A stretch of 64,000 bases of DNA from Candidatus Melainabacteria bacterium (lineage in GTDB: Bacteria; Cyanobacteriota; Vampirovibrionia; Obscuribacterales; Obscuribacteraceae): contig QKMZ01000007.1 of the NCBI GenBank assembly GCA_003242885.1, positions 153,146 through 217,145 of the forward strand. The letters run 5' to 3'. Shown here piece by piece: positions 45,505 to 54,414 of the stretch. Position numbers and translations under genes: made by a program. A model generated the notes under the pieces. It was not told the DNA's origin. It saw nothing but the letters and a program-made list of their open reading frames with translations, and did not search any database. Position 1 is the stretch's first letter. Each line of letters opens with the position of its first letter.

Positions 45505-45839
45505 ACACAATAATTTTGCAAAATTGCCGTTTGAATTCTCTTCGAATTGAAAAAATCGCATCTATCACTCTTGCGTGTTAGGGCTCGTAAAGCCTTTATC
45601 AGTAGGCGTTTGCAAGGTTGGTGGTAGTGAAGCTCGGATTCATCTTCATCAGTAATTGAGAATGATTACTTCGATTTCTTCCGCATGTGATGCTCAGTTG
45701 CCTGATCTTCGATCTAGACGCCAAGAGATTTAGAGTTATACTGGTAAAAGTTTTTACAGCCCAGATCAAGCTCAATTAGAAGTTTTCGATCAATTCAATT
45801 GAGTTTGTAGAGATAGCAAATACAAGGCGGCACTCTGGG
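45505..45839 (+). promoter_or_regulatory. Intergenic region with candidate promoter and Fur-like inverted repeat
   Basis: A 335-base gap. GTAATtgagaATGATTAC at 45652-45669 is an imperfect inverted repeat similar to Fur/Zur boxes. A possible promoter follows: TAGACG (45715-45720), 16 bases, then TATACT (45737-45742), placing transcription start near 45749, about 90 bases before the gene at 45840. Both assignments are by eye. Confidence 0.3.
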
Positions 45840-46178
45840 ATGAAGCGATCGACAACTGATGAATACAGAGAAGTGGCATTGCCCTGGAGCGACGGCACAC
45901 TCTCAGCAAGACTTTGGAAAGCACGTGGACGCGTTGTTGTAGGTGTCCCAGAGCTGGGTTTGCACTGCTATGGTTCTACAGAGCCGGAAGCAGTCTTTCG
46001 ACTTTTCACTTCGTTGCTCAAGTATTATCGCCAGCTAAGAGCATTTAAGGCGCGGCTTGGGGACAAAGGACTAGAGCATCTCGATTTGCTCAAGGGTTGG
46101 GTTGAGTCAATCGAGGACCGCATGAAGGCTCCTTCAATTGACAATAAAGTCGTTGCGCTTTCTCGGGCTCGTCGCTAG
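45840..46178 (+). CDS. Small protein of unknown function (HicB-like pattern)
   Basis: A 112-residue protein. The first 70 residues have strands and a helix reminiscent of HicB-type antitoxins and related DUF1902-like domains (VVVGVPELGLHCYGSTEPEA, then a helix FRLFTSLLKYYRQL), but no HicA toxin is adjacent and no DNA-binding C-terminus is clear. The rest is helical and charged. AAGGCGG lies 12 bases before the ATG. Function unknown. Confidence 0.5.
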   Translation: MKRSTTDEYREVALPWSDGTLSARLWKARGRVVVGVPELGLHCYGSTEPEAVFRLFTSLLKYYRQLRAFKARLGDKGLEHLDLLKGWVESIEDRMKAPSIDNKVVALSRARR

Positions 46179-46355
46179 ATCAAGATTCGAGTTCTTGAAC
46201 TCGTCGGATTCATCCCAGTTAGAGCCTTAGCAACTGCAGTAGCTGCAGTTGTTTTTGTTTTTGAGGGGTTATGCATGTAGGAAATTTCAAATCGATTGAA
46301 CTTTTTGAGTGTCGATTACGTATTTATCGATAGAGAGTTTTTTCGAGTGATACGC

Positions 46356-46760
46356 ATGTCCAAAAACATCCTTATCTTAGGGACGGCAATACTGTTGTCT
46401 GCCTGGAGTTTGCCTGCACAGGGCGAAGAGTTTAGAGCGACTAATAAAGAGATCGATTCGGGGGCGAGTTGTGTCTCTTGCGATTCCTCATCGGTGGCTT
46501 TGCCGGAAAGCGAACTGCCAGTGAAATACATCGGCAATTCGCAGAGCCACAAGTTTCACAGACCATCCTGTCCCTTTGCTCGGATAATGGCGCCTAACAA
46601 GAGGATGCAGTTCTATTTCAGGCGCCAGGCTGTGGGTTACGGTCAGAAGCCTTGTCGTTATTGCCTTCCTGCTGTCTGGAGAGTAGTAAGGGCGCGCCTC
46701 CTGACGCCGCTGGACAGCGAAAAGGCCAAATCTGCGGAGCCGCTTGCTGATCCCCCTTAA
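46356..46760 (+). CDS. Exported protein with Ada-like metal-binding domain
   Basis: A 134-residue protein with a signal peptide (ILILGTAILLSAWSLPAQG). The mature part holds a domain like the N-terminal zinc site of Ada and of many secreted nuclease-associated modules: YIGNSQSHKFHRPSCPFA, then RRQAVGYGQKPCRYC. The Cys positions (PSC and PCRYC) fit a four-Cys metal site. A separate CVSC pair lies earlier. The start is ATG 46356; an upstream ATG at 46296 would place 20 residues before the signal peptide. Exported Ada-like modules are often tied to DNA or metal binding, but no role is proven here. Confidence 0.65.
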   Translation: MSKNILILGTAILLSAWSLPAQGEEFRATNKEIDSGASCVSCDSSSVALPESELPVKYIGNSQSHKFHRPSCPFARIMAPNKRMQFYFRRQAVGYGQKPCRYCLPAVWRVVRARLLTPLDSEKAKSAEPLADPP

Positions 46761-46938
46761 ATCTGCCGTCTCTTGAATTCAGCGGAGTCTGGAAACGCAA
46801 TGTATATATAGGAAAAGTCCTATGCTCGACCCTTCCTTATCTTGCTATTCTAGGTATGAGTCATCATTTGGAGCTGGCGCTCAAATAGTGGTATAACGAC
46901 TCGAGAAGGCACCTTCCATCGGAATTGCGACTTAAAAA

Positions 46939-49563
46939 ATGAGCTTTGACAGTCTCCAACAAAACTTCGCTCACGCTACTGGTTTTATCTACGATCGAAC
47001 AATCAGTCCCCGCAAGATGCTGGGACAGTGCTTTATCGTATCCAAGAGCCGTGCAGTAACAACCGCCAATAACCTCTACAATTACTCGGAAGCTCCGTGG
47101 GCGCTGGAAATTCACTTCCCGCACCCGGACGTCACTATCGGCATTAAGTCGATCGCTATCCACAACGACTTCGACCGCCGTGAAGCTCGTAACTACTATC
47201 TGCAACAAACCGGCTCACCACTCGATGTGCCGCCAGTTCTTCTGAACGACCTGGCGACCATTGTCATGGACAGCCAGTTGTCGGAACTGCAAGCCGACAA
47301 AGTTGCTGAGATTAACCGTGCTCTTTCTATCCCCTTCTCGAATCAAGGCGTAGAAGCGTCTGGAAACGTACGCGGGACGGAGCTTTTCTCTGTTATCAAT
47401 TCGGTGCTGGAGTCGCGCCGCGAAGGTCTCTTGACTTTGTACGATAAGCGCAACATCCCTATGGCTCGTTTGCAGCTAGGACAGGGAACGATTCTCAAAT
47501 GTCACTATCGGGCAATGATTGGCGAAATGGCTTTCGCCGAACTGGTTTATAGAAAACCAGCTGAGGGTTATTCTTTCCAGCCAATGGCATCTTTCAACTG
47601 GGGCGGTGTGCGTGACATAACAGTTCCGACCGATCAGTTAATTCAAGAAGCTGTTCGTCGGGCCAATGAAGTACCTCAAATCGTCAACTACTTGAGCTCC
47701 ACTGGTATGGAAGCTCGATTCCAGCGCAGTGTCGGCGAAATGAATCCCGAAAATTGTTCGGAGAACATTCGCTGGTTTGTTGAATTGCTCTGGCAGGCAC
47801 TTGATGGCTACATCACTGTAGACAGATTGCCTGAGCGCCTCGGCGTCGATACTTACACGATTCTCCAGGCTTTGCGTGAGCTGGTGAATAAGGGCTATGT
47901 TGCGCTGCTCAACCGAGCTTCGCCATTCCCGTGCAATGGTCAGCTTGGTACCCCGCTCGTTTCGCACACTGACTTCGATATCAATCCGGGCGATTCGGTC
48001 ACAGCTTTCTATCTCGATCCATTATCGGGTGCTGCAACCTGGCAACAGGGCACATTCTTCGGCGTTTCAAGTGTTCTGCAGCCGAAAAACTTGCTGCACA
48101 CGATCCCGATTTTGCCCGGTGCTGCCGGCGCCTTGATTTTGAAAAACTACAAGCTTGTAGGGGTTCATGGCGGCGCCATTGCTCCAAAGCCCGGTCAAGA
48201 GTCGCAGCGTCTTTTCCAGATGATGTGGATTGGAGCATTGCTCGACATGAGTGCTCGCAAACTCAGAACAGCCCAAGAAGGTGCGGAAGAAGAGACAGAC
48301 GGCATCGCCGGTTTGCGCACCAAGTTGGAAAGCGAAAGCACTGCTGCAGCCGCTGAAAAGGCCGCATTGCAATGTCCAAATTGCATGTCCTTTAATTCCA
48401 AGCCAGGCCCTTGTATTACTTGCGGGACTGAAATTGAGGCTCCGCCTGAAGAAGTCGTGCCGGAAAACAAAGTTGAGATGGTCGTCTACAAGGCGAAGAA
48501 GCTCAAAGAGAAATACAACGTTACCAACAAGCAACTGGTGATTGCCGGCGCGGTCGTCGCTCTGCCTCTGGTAATGATGATGATGTGCAGTTCTCCGCAG
48601 CCTCCAACGCCTGGAGTTAAGGACGGAGGTACTGGAACAGCCACAGATACAGCTGCACCTACAGTTCATCAGAATTCCGACAAGGCAATGCAAAATGCCG
48701 TTGAATATGCGGGATTCAAGGCAACTCCTCCACCCGGTTATTGGTTTGAAGACACAAGCCCACTCACAGGAGAGCAAAAGTCTTTCGGATTGTACTCAGA
48801 GCGAGCCAATCAGAAAATCATCTTCCTTATTTATGATGATCTTTCCGGCGGCGAGAATAATCTCAAAAACTTCTTCCAGAAGCCGCCTTTCGTCACCGTG
48901 CCTCCGGGCGGCGGCGAGGCTAAAGAGATTGACAGTCAACGTGTGCCGTTTGGAGAAGAAGGTCAATTCTTCACTTATCACGCGCTGAAATACGGCTTCA
49001 TGGAAAATGAAATGACAGCCCTGGTCGGTTCTATTCCGCCGGTCGATCCTAAGAAATCCATTCTTATGGTTGGCCAGTCCTTGAAAGAAAAGGAACCGTA
49101 TAACTACAGATCGGCTACTTGGTTAGTTGATCAAATGGGTTCTGACCGCACCAAACGCGGCAATCAAGCCATGATGTCGAAGACTGATGAGAAAGGCGGT
49201 ACCACCACAGATGGTACTAGTACGGATTCTGAAGTAGCTACTCCCGAGCAAATGACCGAGTTTCTCACCAAAACAGGAGAGAAGATCAAAGGTAATTTGA
49301 CTCTGCCTAATGAAGTTGCCGATGAGCTGAAGAAGAAAAAGTCCAAGAAGTTGAAGGTCAGAGTTGTTATCGCCGTTGATGCGGAAGGCAAGCTAACGAA
49401 GATAGAAATTTCTGAGCCATCGGAATTGGAATCAGTCACAAATGCGGTCGTGAAGGCGATCAATAATTCGACGCCAATTGAGAATATACCTAAGACTAAG
49501 GACGGCAAGCTCTCGCTGAAGATCAGTCTCGATATGGACAAGATTACCGTCGAGCAACTTTAG
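46939..49563 (+). CDS. Multidomain protein: split degenerate trypsin-like domain, DUF4388, zinc ribbon, membrane helix, TonB-like C-terminus
   Basis: An 874-residue protein. Residues 12-110 resemble the first beta-barrel of trypsin-like proteases (GQCFIVSKSRAVTTANN, NDLATIVMD with D104), but the catalytic His position is Asn (N44/N45). Around residues 145-215 there is a DUF4388-type domain (GTELFSVINSVLESRREGLL). A winged-helix-like region follows, then a second barrel (GDSVTAFYLDPLSGAATW, QGTFFGVSSVL, PGAAGALIL, VGVHGGAI) where GxSG is replaced by GAAG at 394-397. A zinc ribbon starts at C479, a helix lies near 533-550, and the last 85 residues look like a TonB C-terminal domain. Likely a non-catalytic sensor or scaffold. 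Confidence 0.7.
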   Translation: MSFDSLQQNFAHATGFIYDRTISPRKMLGQCFIVSKSRAVTTANNLYNYSEAPWALEIHFPHPDVTIGIKSIAIHNDFDRREARNYYLQQTGSPLDVPPVLLNDLATIVMDSQLSELQADKVAEINRALSIPFSNQGVEASGNVRGTELFSVINSVLESRREGLLTLYDKRNIPMARLQLGQGTILKCHYRAMIGEMAFAELVYRKPAEGYSFQPMASFNWGGVRDITVPTDQLIQEAVRRANEVPQIVNYLSSTGMEARFQRSVGEMNPENCSENIRWFVELLWQALDGYITVDRLPERLGVDTYTILQALRELVNKGYVALLNRASPFPCNGQLGTPLVSHTDFDINPGDSVTAFYLDPLSGAATWQQGTFFGVSSVLQPKNLLHTIPILPGAAGALILKNYKLVGVHGGAIAPKPGQESQRLFQMMWIGALLDMSARKLRTAQEGAEEETDGIAGLRTKLESESTAAAAEKAALQCPNCMSFNSKPGPCITCGTEIEAPPEEVVPENKVEMVVYKAKKLKEKYNVTNKQLVIAGAVVALPLVMMMMCSSPQPPTPGVKDGGTGTATDTAAPTVHQNSDKAMQNAVEYAGFKATPPPGYWFEDTSPLTGEQKSFGLYSERANQKIIFLIYDDLSGGENNLKNFFQKPPFVTVPPGGGEAKEIDSQRVPFGEEGQFFTYHALKYGFMENEMTALVGSIPPVDPKKSILMVGQSLKEKEPYNYRSATWLVDQMGSDRTKRGNQAMMSKTDEKGGTTTDGTSTDSEVATPEQMTEFLTKTGEKIKGNLTLPNEVADELKKKKSKKLKVRVVIAVDAEGKLTKIEISEPSELESVTNAVVKAINNSTPIENIPKTKDGKLSLKISLDMDKITVEQL

Positions 49564-49665
49564 GCTTCGGTTCTGACCTGATTGCAAATTGCTGCACGAA
49601 TGCGCTGAAATACGCGCAAAACCAATACCTGCGCGCATTTACAAGTTTTTCAATAGCGGAAGAAT

Positions 49666-50238
49666 TTAGTGTTTCTTCTTCGGCTTTTTGTCTTTTGTAG
49701 AACTAGCCTTTTTCTTCATCTCTTCGGCGCCATAGTTATCTTCGGTCTTGATGCCGTATTCAATGATTTTTGATTTGACGAAATCAAAGTCTTTCACTAG
49801 GTCTTGAGTTTCGCGAGCCTTTGGCTCAAATTTCACTTTCAGTGGCACGAGGCGCTTGTAAGTCATGTAAGCCAATCTCCACTCGCCTTGCGCGCGATAG
49901 ATTTGGCTCAAATAACCCATTGCAGTGACCGACTGACCACTTTCAGGCCCGTATTTCTTATCCGCTTCTTTCAATGCTTTGCTATAGCAATCAATCGCGT
50001 TGGTGAAGTCGTTATTCTTCTTGTAGTCGTTGCCCATGACTATCAAGTTCATGTAATCTGCCTTGGTCTCACCCATTGCACCGCAGGCACCAAGTGCCAT
50101 CGACAAGGCTACAACGAGCGCAAACGCGAGCGGTCTGCGCGTTGTGATCTTTTGCAATCCACCCCAAGAGCCGCTTGCTGCGTTCTTTGTTTTTGACAGA
50201 GATTCTTGATCCATCCGGTTTCTCAGATCTGTTGGCAT
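49666..50238 (-). CDS. TPR-type lipoprotein
   Basis: A 190-residue protein with a lipoprotein signal (ALVVALSMALGACGAM, lipobox LGAC) after a 35-residue hydrophilic lead. The mature part contains two tetratricopeptide-like units (LIVMGNDYKKNNDFTNAIDCYSKAL and AMGYLSQIYRAQGEWRLAYMTYKRLV). It ends with a basic Lys-rich tail. Outer-membrane-associated TPR lipoproteins often act in assembly complexes. An ATG eight codons downstream could also be the start. Confidence 0.75.
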   Translation of the reverse strand: MPTDLRNRMDQESLSKTKNAASGSWGGLQKITTRRPLAFALVVALSMALGACGAMGETKADYMNLIVMGNDYKKNNDFTNAIDCYSKALKEADKKYGPESGQSVTAMGYLSQIYRAQGEWRLAYMTYKRLVPLKVKFEPKARETQDLVKDFDFVKSKIIEYGIKTEDNYGAEEMKKKASSTKDKKPKKKH

Positions 50239-50326
50239 ATCCGCACAGGTTCCCTTCGCTACGAAAAACTAGAGCGAGCTTATCAAGAGCAAGGCTCAAT
50301 CTCCTCCGCGATTATAGCAGCGGCAA

Positions 50327-51670
50327 TCACGAACCAATTTTATGGATCTGAGCATTTGTAAAGTAGTGGGCGAGAATCTCTCGGTAGTTTTTACCAAGCA
50401 GAGCCATGCCTTGTGCACCAGTTTGTTGCAGCCCGACACCGTGCCCCCAGCCCAGCCCACGCACCGTTACGGCGCTTAGCAAACCAAGGTGATCGTGCTC
50501 ATGTTCGAAGAAAATCTTTGCACTTTTGAGGCGTGCCAATTTTATCTCGGGGTTTCTAAATGAGCTTCTGATGACCAATTCCTTTTTTACCTGCCACTGA
50601 CCATGCGATGTATGAATCGAAAGTTCGGTAGCTACCCCAGAGATGCCACGTTCGGTCACTTCAAACTTTTGAATATGACCAAATTTTCCACCCTCTGGTG
50701 GTATCACAAATGGTGCGGTTTCCTGCTCTTTTGCCAGCATGGATAGTTCATGGTGCATGTGTGCTTCCAGTGACTGCGCAGGCATGTGCACAGACCATTT
50801 GTAGTGCGGTGACCAACTGTCGAAAGTGGCGTGCTTCTGTCCATGCCAGCTGTCTTTTAGACGCTTCTCAATTTCGTGAGCTGATGCTTTAGGTTCAAAC
50901 ATTGGTGCATTCAGTTTTTCCGGCACGGCTTTCAAATATGGAATAGGTGCCGGCGGGAAAATGTTGGTCTTTGGATCGGAAAAACAGTCTTCGTAGTTTG
51001 ATGTATAACCACCGGCGTTCGAGCTGAACAAGGCCAAAATAGCCCTGGTTCCATACTTCAAGATTTCGCTTGATGTCGCCTCAATCGCTTGAGTGTGTTT
51101 TGCCGAACCGACTGCTTTATGCCCGGCGAAATATTGGCAGCACAAATACGAATCACAAACGTCCGCATTGTCTTTCTCATGGCTGATGCGCGGGTTGATG
51201 GCATACGTGCGAGCGGCAACTGCTTGAGCTTTTAGCGCTTCAATGTGATAGCTGGCAGGAATTTCGCTTTCCAAAACTCCCTTCAAATAGAGTTCAATAT
51301 CAAGCACAAGGACTAGCCTGAGGTGTCCGTTTTGAGGCGTGATGTCTAGCTCGTAGCCGCGATACTCTGGATGCTCCTGACCTTTTGCACGCGCGCGCTT
51401 GATAGAGTTTATGAAAGCAGAATGACCACTTTTGGTCATGTCGACAGCCACCCTGGACGCTGTGAAATGCCCACCACTTCCAGTGATTAAGACATCCAGT
51501 TCGTCGCCTTTCGGTGTAACTCTAAGTTGCTGTGCACCATTGAGACGAAGTGTTTTAACGCGCTTTTCGCTTTCGACTTGTATAGAAAGCCCCAAAGGTG
51601 AGGAAACGACAACCTGCTTATGCTCAAGGCTGGAAAGGTCTGTCGAGGTAAGGGCGACCCGTAACTTCAT
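50327..51670 (-). CDS. SpoIID/LytB-domain protein
   Basis: A 447-residue protein of the SpoIID family, whose members cleave denuded glycan strands of peptidoglycan or enhance amidases. The core has LYLKGVLESEIPASYHIEAL with the catalytic-type Glu, KAQAVAARTYA, and near the end RGLGWGHGVGLQQTGAQGMALLGKNYREILAHYF, the diagnostic closing motif. No signal peptide or membrane helix is apparent at the N-terminus, which is odd for a cell-wall enzyme. It lies 66 bases from the tRNA-Ser gene on the same strand. Sporulation is not implied; the family is common in cyanobacteria. Confidence 0.88.
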   Translation of the reverse strand: MKLRVALTSTDLSSLEHKQVVVSSPLGLSIQVESEKRVKTLRLNGAQQLRVTPKGDELDVLITGSGGHFTASRVAVDMTKSGHSAFINSIKRARAKGQEHPEYRGYELDITPQNGHLRLVLVLDIELYLKGVLESEIPASYHIEALKAQAVAARTYAINPRISHEKDNADVCDSYLCCQYFAGHKAVGSAKHTQAIEATSSEILKYGTRAILALFSSNAGGYTSNYEDCFSDPKTNIFPPAPIPYLKAVPEKLNAPMFEPKASAHEIEKRLKDSWHGQKHATFDSWSPHYKWSVHMPAQSLEAHMHHELSMLAKEQETAPFVIPPEGGKFGHIQKFEVTERGISGVATELSIHTSHGQWQVKKELVIRSSFRNPEIKLARLKSAKIFFEHEHDHLGLLSAVTVRGLGWGHGVGLQQTGAQGMALLGKNYREILAHYFTNAQIHKIGS

Positions 51671-51736
51671 GAAAAGATAGAGCGCTTCCTATCGATATGT
51701 GGATATCGCGCTTTGCTCGGTTGTATCTTGGAAAAG

Positions 51737-51822
51737 TGGCGGAGCAGGAGGGACTCGAACCCCCAACCCCTTTCGAGGCAGCCGCTTTCAAGGCGGTGTC
51801 TTCATCCAGCCAGGTCTGCTCC
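51737..51822 (-). tRNA. trnS-UGA: tRNA-Ser (anticodon UGA)
   Basis: The minus strand folds as a class II tRNA: acceptor GGAGCAG pairs with CTGCTCC, anticodon loop CTTGAAA with anticodon TGA between ACCGC and GCGGC, a long variable arm, and the T loop TTCGAGT. G73 and the 3' CCA are encoded at 51737-51740. Confidence 0.95.
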
Positions 51823-52048
51823 ATAGCCAAGAACACTATTTTACTTTCTTCCGCCCGGAGTTCAATCACTGAAGCTCCAACATGTCGATAGATGCACGAA
51901 TGAATAAGAATGTTTCGTATGTTTTCTGTCAAACGGAAAGTTTTCAATAGCTGAGATGCTCAATTGTTATTGATGTGCACCCTTACCAATCTGCTGAACT
52001 CGGACGCTAAGTACCACCTGTTGGAAACAATCGGATAAAGTTACATAG

Positions 52049-52888
52049 ATGGCAAAGTCTGGAAATATTGAACGGTTGGACACGATCGTCGTTGAGAGGG
52101 GACTCTTTGCGACCAAAGAATCAGCGCGCACTGCAATCATGGAAGGCTTGGTTCTTGTTGATGGACAACCGGTAACCAAGCCCGGGCACTCGGTGAAAGC
52201 TCAGTCCAAGGTAGAGCTTTCACCGTCTTACCAACCCCCTAAGTTCGTCAGCAGAGGAGGGTTGAAGTTGGAAAAAGCACTCGACGAGTTTCTCATCGAT
52301 CTTTCGAACAGGATATGTCTCGATATCGGAGCTTCCACCGGGGGTTTTACCGATTGCATGCTGAAGCGTGGCGCCAGGTACGTCTATGCCGTTGATGTCG
52401 GCTACGGGCAACTGGACTGGACTCTGAGGCAGGATGCCAGAGTCAAAGTGATGGAACGCGTCAATGCGCGTAATTTGACACCATCAATGTTGTATTCGGA
52501 AAGTGAATCAGCTGCCCGCGCCGATTTCGCGAGCATGGATGTTTCATTCATATCAGCATTTAAAGTTTTGCCTTCGGTGCTGCAGTCGATGGACGAAAAT
52601 AAATCTGAGTTTGTTGTTTTGGTAAAGCCGCAATTCGAAGCTGGGCGGCAGTTTGTAGGGCACGGAGGCGTTGTGCGTGACCCTGCTGTTCACCTTGACG
52701 TTTTGAATATGGCGAGAGAAAAGTCTACTGAATTAGGATTGCACCCTCAATCTGTAAGCTACTCTCCAATAAAAGGTCCAAAAGGAAATATCGAATTCTT
52801 GCTCCATCTTTCGCGTGAAAAAACGGCTGCAGATGTGGATCTTGCAGCCGTTGTTCAAAGAGCGCACAGCGAACTTACTATCTTGTAA
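52049..52888 (+). CDS. tlyA: TlyA-family rRNA methyltransferase / hemolysin A homologue
   Basis: 2'-O-methyltransferase of 16S/23S rRNA in characterised members. The 279-residue protein has an N-terminal S4 RNA-binding domain (ERLDTIVVERGLFATKESAR, GLVLVDGQPVTKPG), the linker KFVSRGGLKLEKAL, and an FtsJ-type SAM domain with DIGASTGGFTDCML, VYAVDVGYGQLDW, DVSFIS and VLVKPQFEAGR, which give the expected KDKE-type catalytic set. Size and motif order are standard. The haemolysis label of the family is historical. Confidence 0.93.
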   Translation: MAKSGNIERLDTIVVERGLFATKESARTAIMEGLVLVDGQPVTKPGHSVKAQSKVELSPSYQPPKFVSRGGLKLEKALDEFLIDLSNRICLDIGASTGGFTDCMLKRGARYVYAVDVGYGQLDWTLRQDARVKVMERVNARNLTPSMLYSESESAARADFASMDVSFISAFKVLPSVLQSMDENKSEFVVLVKPQFEAGRQFVGHGGVVRDPAVHLDVLNMAREKSTELGLHPQSVSYSPIKGPKGNIEFLLHLSREKTAADVDLAAVVQRAHSELTIL

Positions 52889-52951
52889 GGGAGCCGCAGG
52901 CGGCTTCCTGCCAGGCAGGCACATGTGCCGCCCCTGCAAAAAGAGAGTGAG

Positions 52952-53605
52952 CTACGGTTTTGTCACATCCCGCTTGGCGGTTGCAGAAATCGTGACAATA
53001 ACTGTGTCTGCTAACTTTTGGAAAACCACTTCCGGTCGTTTGATTTGGTGATCTTTGAAAGGAACGTTGAATGTGCTCTTGATCTGGATCAGATCGCAGT
53101 CTTCAAACTTGCTTTTGGTAGTTTCGCAGTTTTTGTAGAAGGTCAGATCTACAGGCACCGTCTTTTTCACAGTGACTCCGTGCAGTGCGAAGTCTCCCGT
53201 TGCCTTGATGGTGACCTTTTGCTTGTCTTTCAAAACACCCGTCACGCCTGGCTGCGACTTCACTGTAAAGGTCGCTTTGGGAAATTTTTTGGTCTCCAGA
53301 AAATTGTCGCGCATGTGCTCGTTGCGCAGCGGAATTCCAGTGTCAATCGATGCAAGGTCAACCTCGAATGTCGCGGTGAATGGCTTGGAAAGATCCATTG
53401 ATTCGTCGACGCTGATTTTGCCCTTCACTGCGCTTGTTTTGCCAACGATAAGCTCAATGGGAGCGTCGGACGTAAAGCTGATAGAGTCGCGCTTTTTCTC
53501 ATCGTCGACAACAAAGTTCAATTGCTTTGCATTGACTGATGTCGAAGCTACGCTCAGCGCGATTCCTGTCGCTGCGATGGCAGCGAAAAATAACTTATTT
53601 TGCAT
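52952..53605 (-). CDS. YceI-family exported protein, last gene of the MNIO locus
   Basis: A 217-residue exported protein with a signal peptide (LFFAAIAATGIALSVASTSVNA). The YceI fold is indicated by LIVGKTSAVKGKISVDESMD, the PLRNEHMRDNFLETKKFPKA motif that is diagnostic for the family, and VTIKATGDFALHGVTVKKTV. YceI proteins form a lipocalin-like barrel that binds isoprenoid chains. Its ATG is two bases after the stop of the DUF2063 gene, so it belongs to the MNIO operon. Its link to the RiPP pathway is by position only. Confidence 0.9.
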   Translation of the reverse strand: MQNKLFFAAIAATGIALSVASTSVNAKQLNFVVDDEKKRDSISFTSDAPIELIVGKTSAVKGKISVDESMDLSKPFTATFEVDLASIDTGIPLRNEHMRDNFLETKKFPKATFTVKSQPGVTGVLKDKQKVTIKATGDFALHGVTVKKTVPVDLTFYKNCETTKSKFEDCDLIQIKSTFNVPFKDHQIKRPEVVFQKLADTVIVTISATAKRDVTKP

Positions 53606-53607
53606 GT

Positions 53608-54414
53608 TTATTTACCTACTTTTCTGTCGCCCACAAACAAATTGATTTCATGGAATTGTTCTATCAATTCAATTAGGTCAGTCACTGATGACTGGGGATT
53701 GCGCTCTGGATTGAGTTCTACACAGCGTTTTGCTAGTTGTCCATAAGAACTCACAGCCGCTTCGGAAAGAAGAACCTGCGCATTGTCATCAAGTTCTACG
53801 ATTCGAACCCGGTGAGAAAACGGATCGCGATACATGGCTACGTGCGATTTTTCCGGCGCAAATTTTTTGCGGCTGCCTTTTCCTTCATCAAGGAGGTCGA
53901 CAATCTTTTGAATTGGATACTTATAGGTTCTTACTGCAAGCGTTGGATTCAATACTGGACCGAGCGAAACAAACGCTTCCGGATCGCTAAGCGGAGTCCT
54001 TTCAGTGACACTAACTGCAGTATCAACTTCAAGAAGCTCCATTTCCAGCCATTCGTAGTCGGCAAGCTCTGCAAGGTATGCGCGCTTTTCTAAAAGGTCT
54101 GTGCAGTGCTCGTTGAGGAATTGCGGAAACCGTCTTGCTGAGCTATTCAAATGAAAGTGATCGGGTGGAAAAAGACTCACATATTTCTTGACCAGCTTTT
54201 CCCAACTGTTGCCCAGAAGCTGGGCGCAATATGGATAAATTGATGTCAGAACATCCTCATGTCCATATCCAATCAAGCGAGCGTAAAGCCGCGCCCCATC
54301 AGCGTCAAATTGGTCTGCTTCCAAAAGACAGCTTAATGACTGAGCACTTTCGACTGGCTGTCTTTGCATCCAAATCGAGGTCAGCGTCTTTTCAATTTCA
54401 TGCAGAGAGGACAC
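53608..54414 (-). CDS. DUF2063-type partner of the MNIO enzyme (HvfC/BufC-like)
   Basis: A 268-residue soluble protein. The N-terminal half resembles DUF2063 (ARLYARLIGYGHEDVLTSIYPY, LFPPDHFHLNSSARRFPQFL), which binds the precursor and partners with DUF692 enzymes. A beta-rich C-terminal half follows. Its start overlaps the MNIO stop by 17 bases, meaning the two are translationally coupled. The call rests on motif resemblance plus the strict gene order. Confidence 0.8.
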   Translation of the reverse strand: MSSLHEIEKTLTSIWMQRQPVESAQSLSCLLEADQFDADGARLYARLIGYGHEDVLTSIYPYCAQLLGNSWEKLVKKYVSLFPPDHFHLNSSARRFPQFLNEHCTDLLEKRAYLAELADYEWLEMELLEVDTAVSVTERTPLSDPEAFVSLGPVLNPTLAVRTYKYPIQKIVDLLDEGKGSRKKFAPEKSHVAMYRDPFSHRVRIVELDDNAQVLLSEAAVSSYGQLAKRCVELNPERNPQSSVTDLIELIEQFHEINLFVGDRKVGK

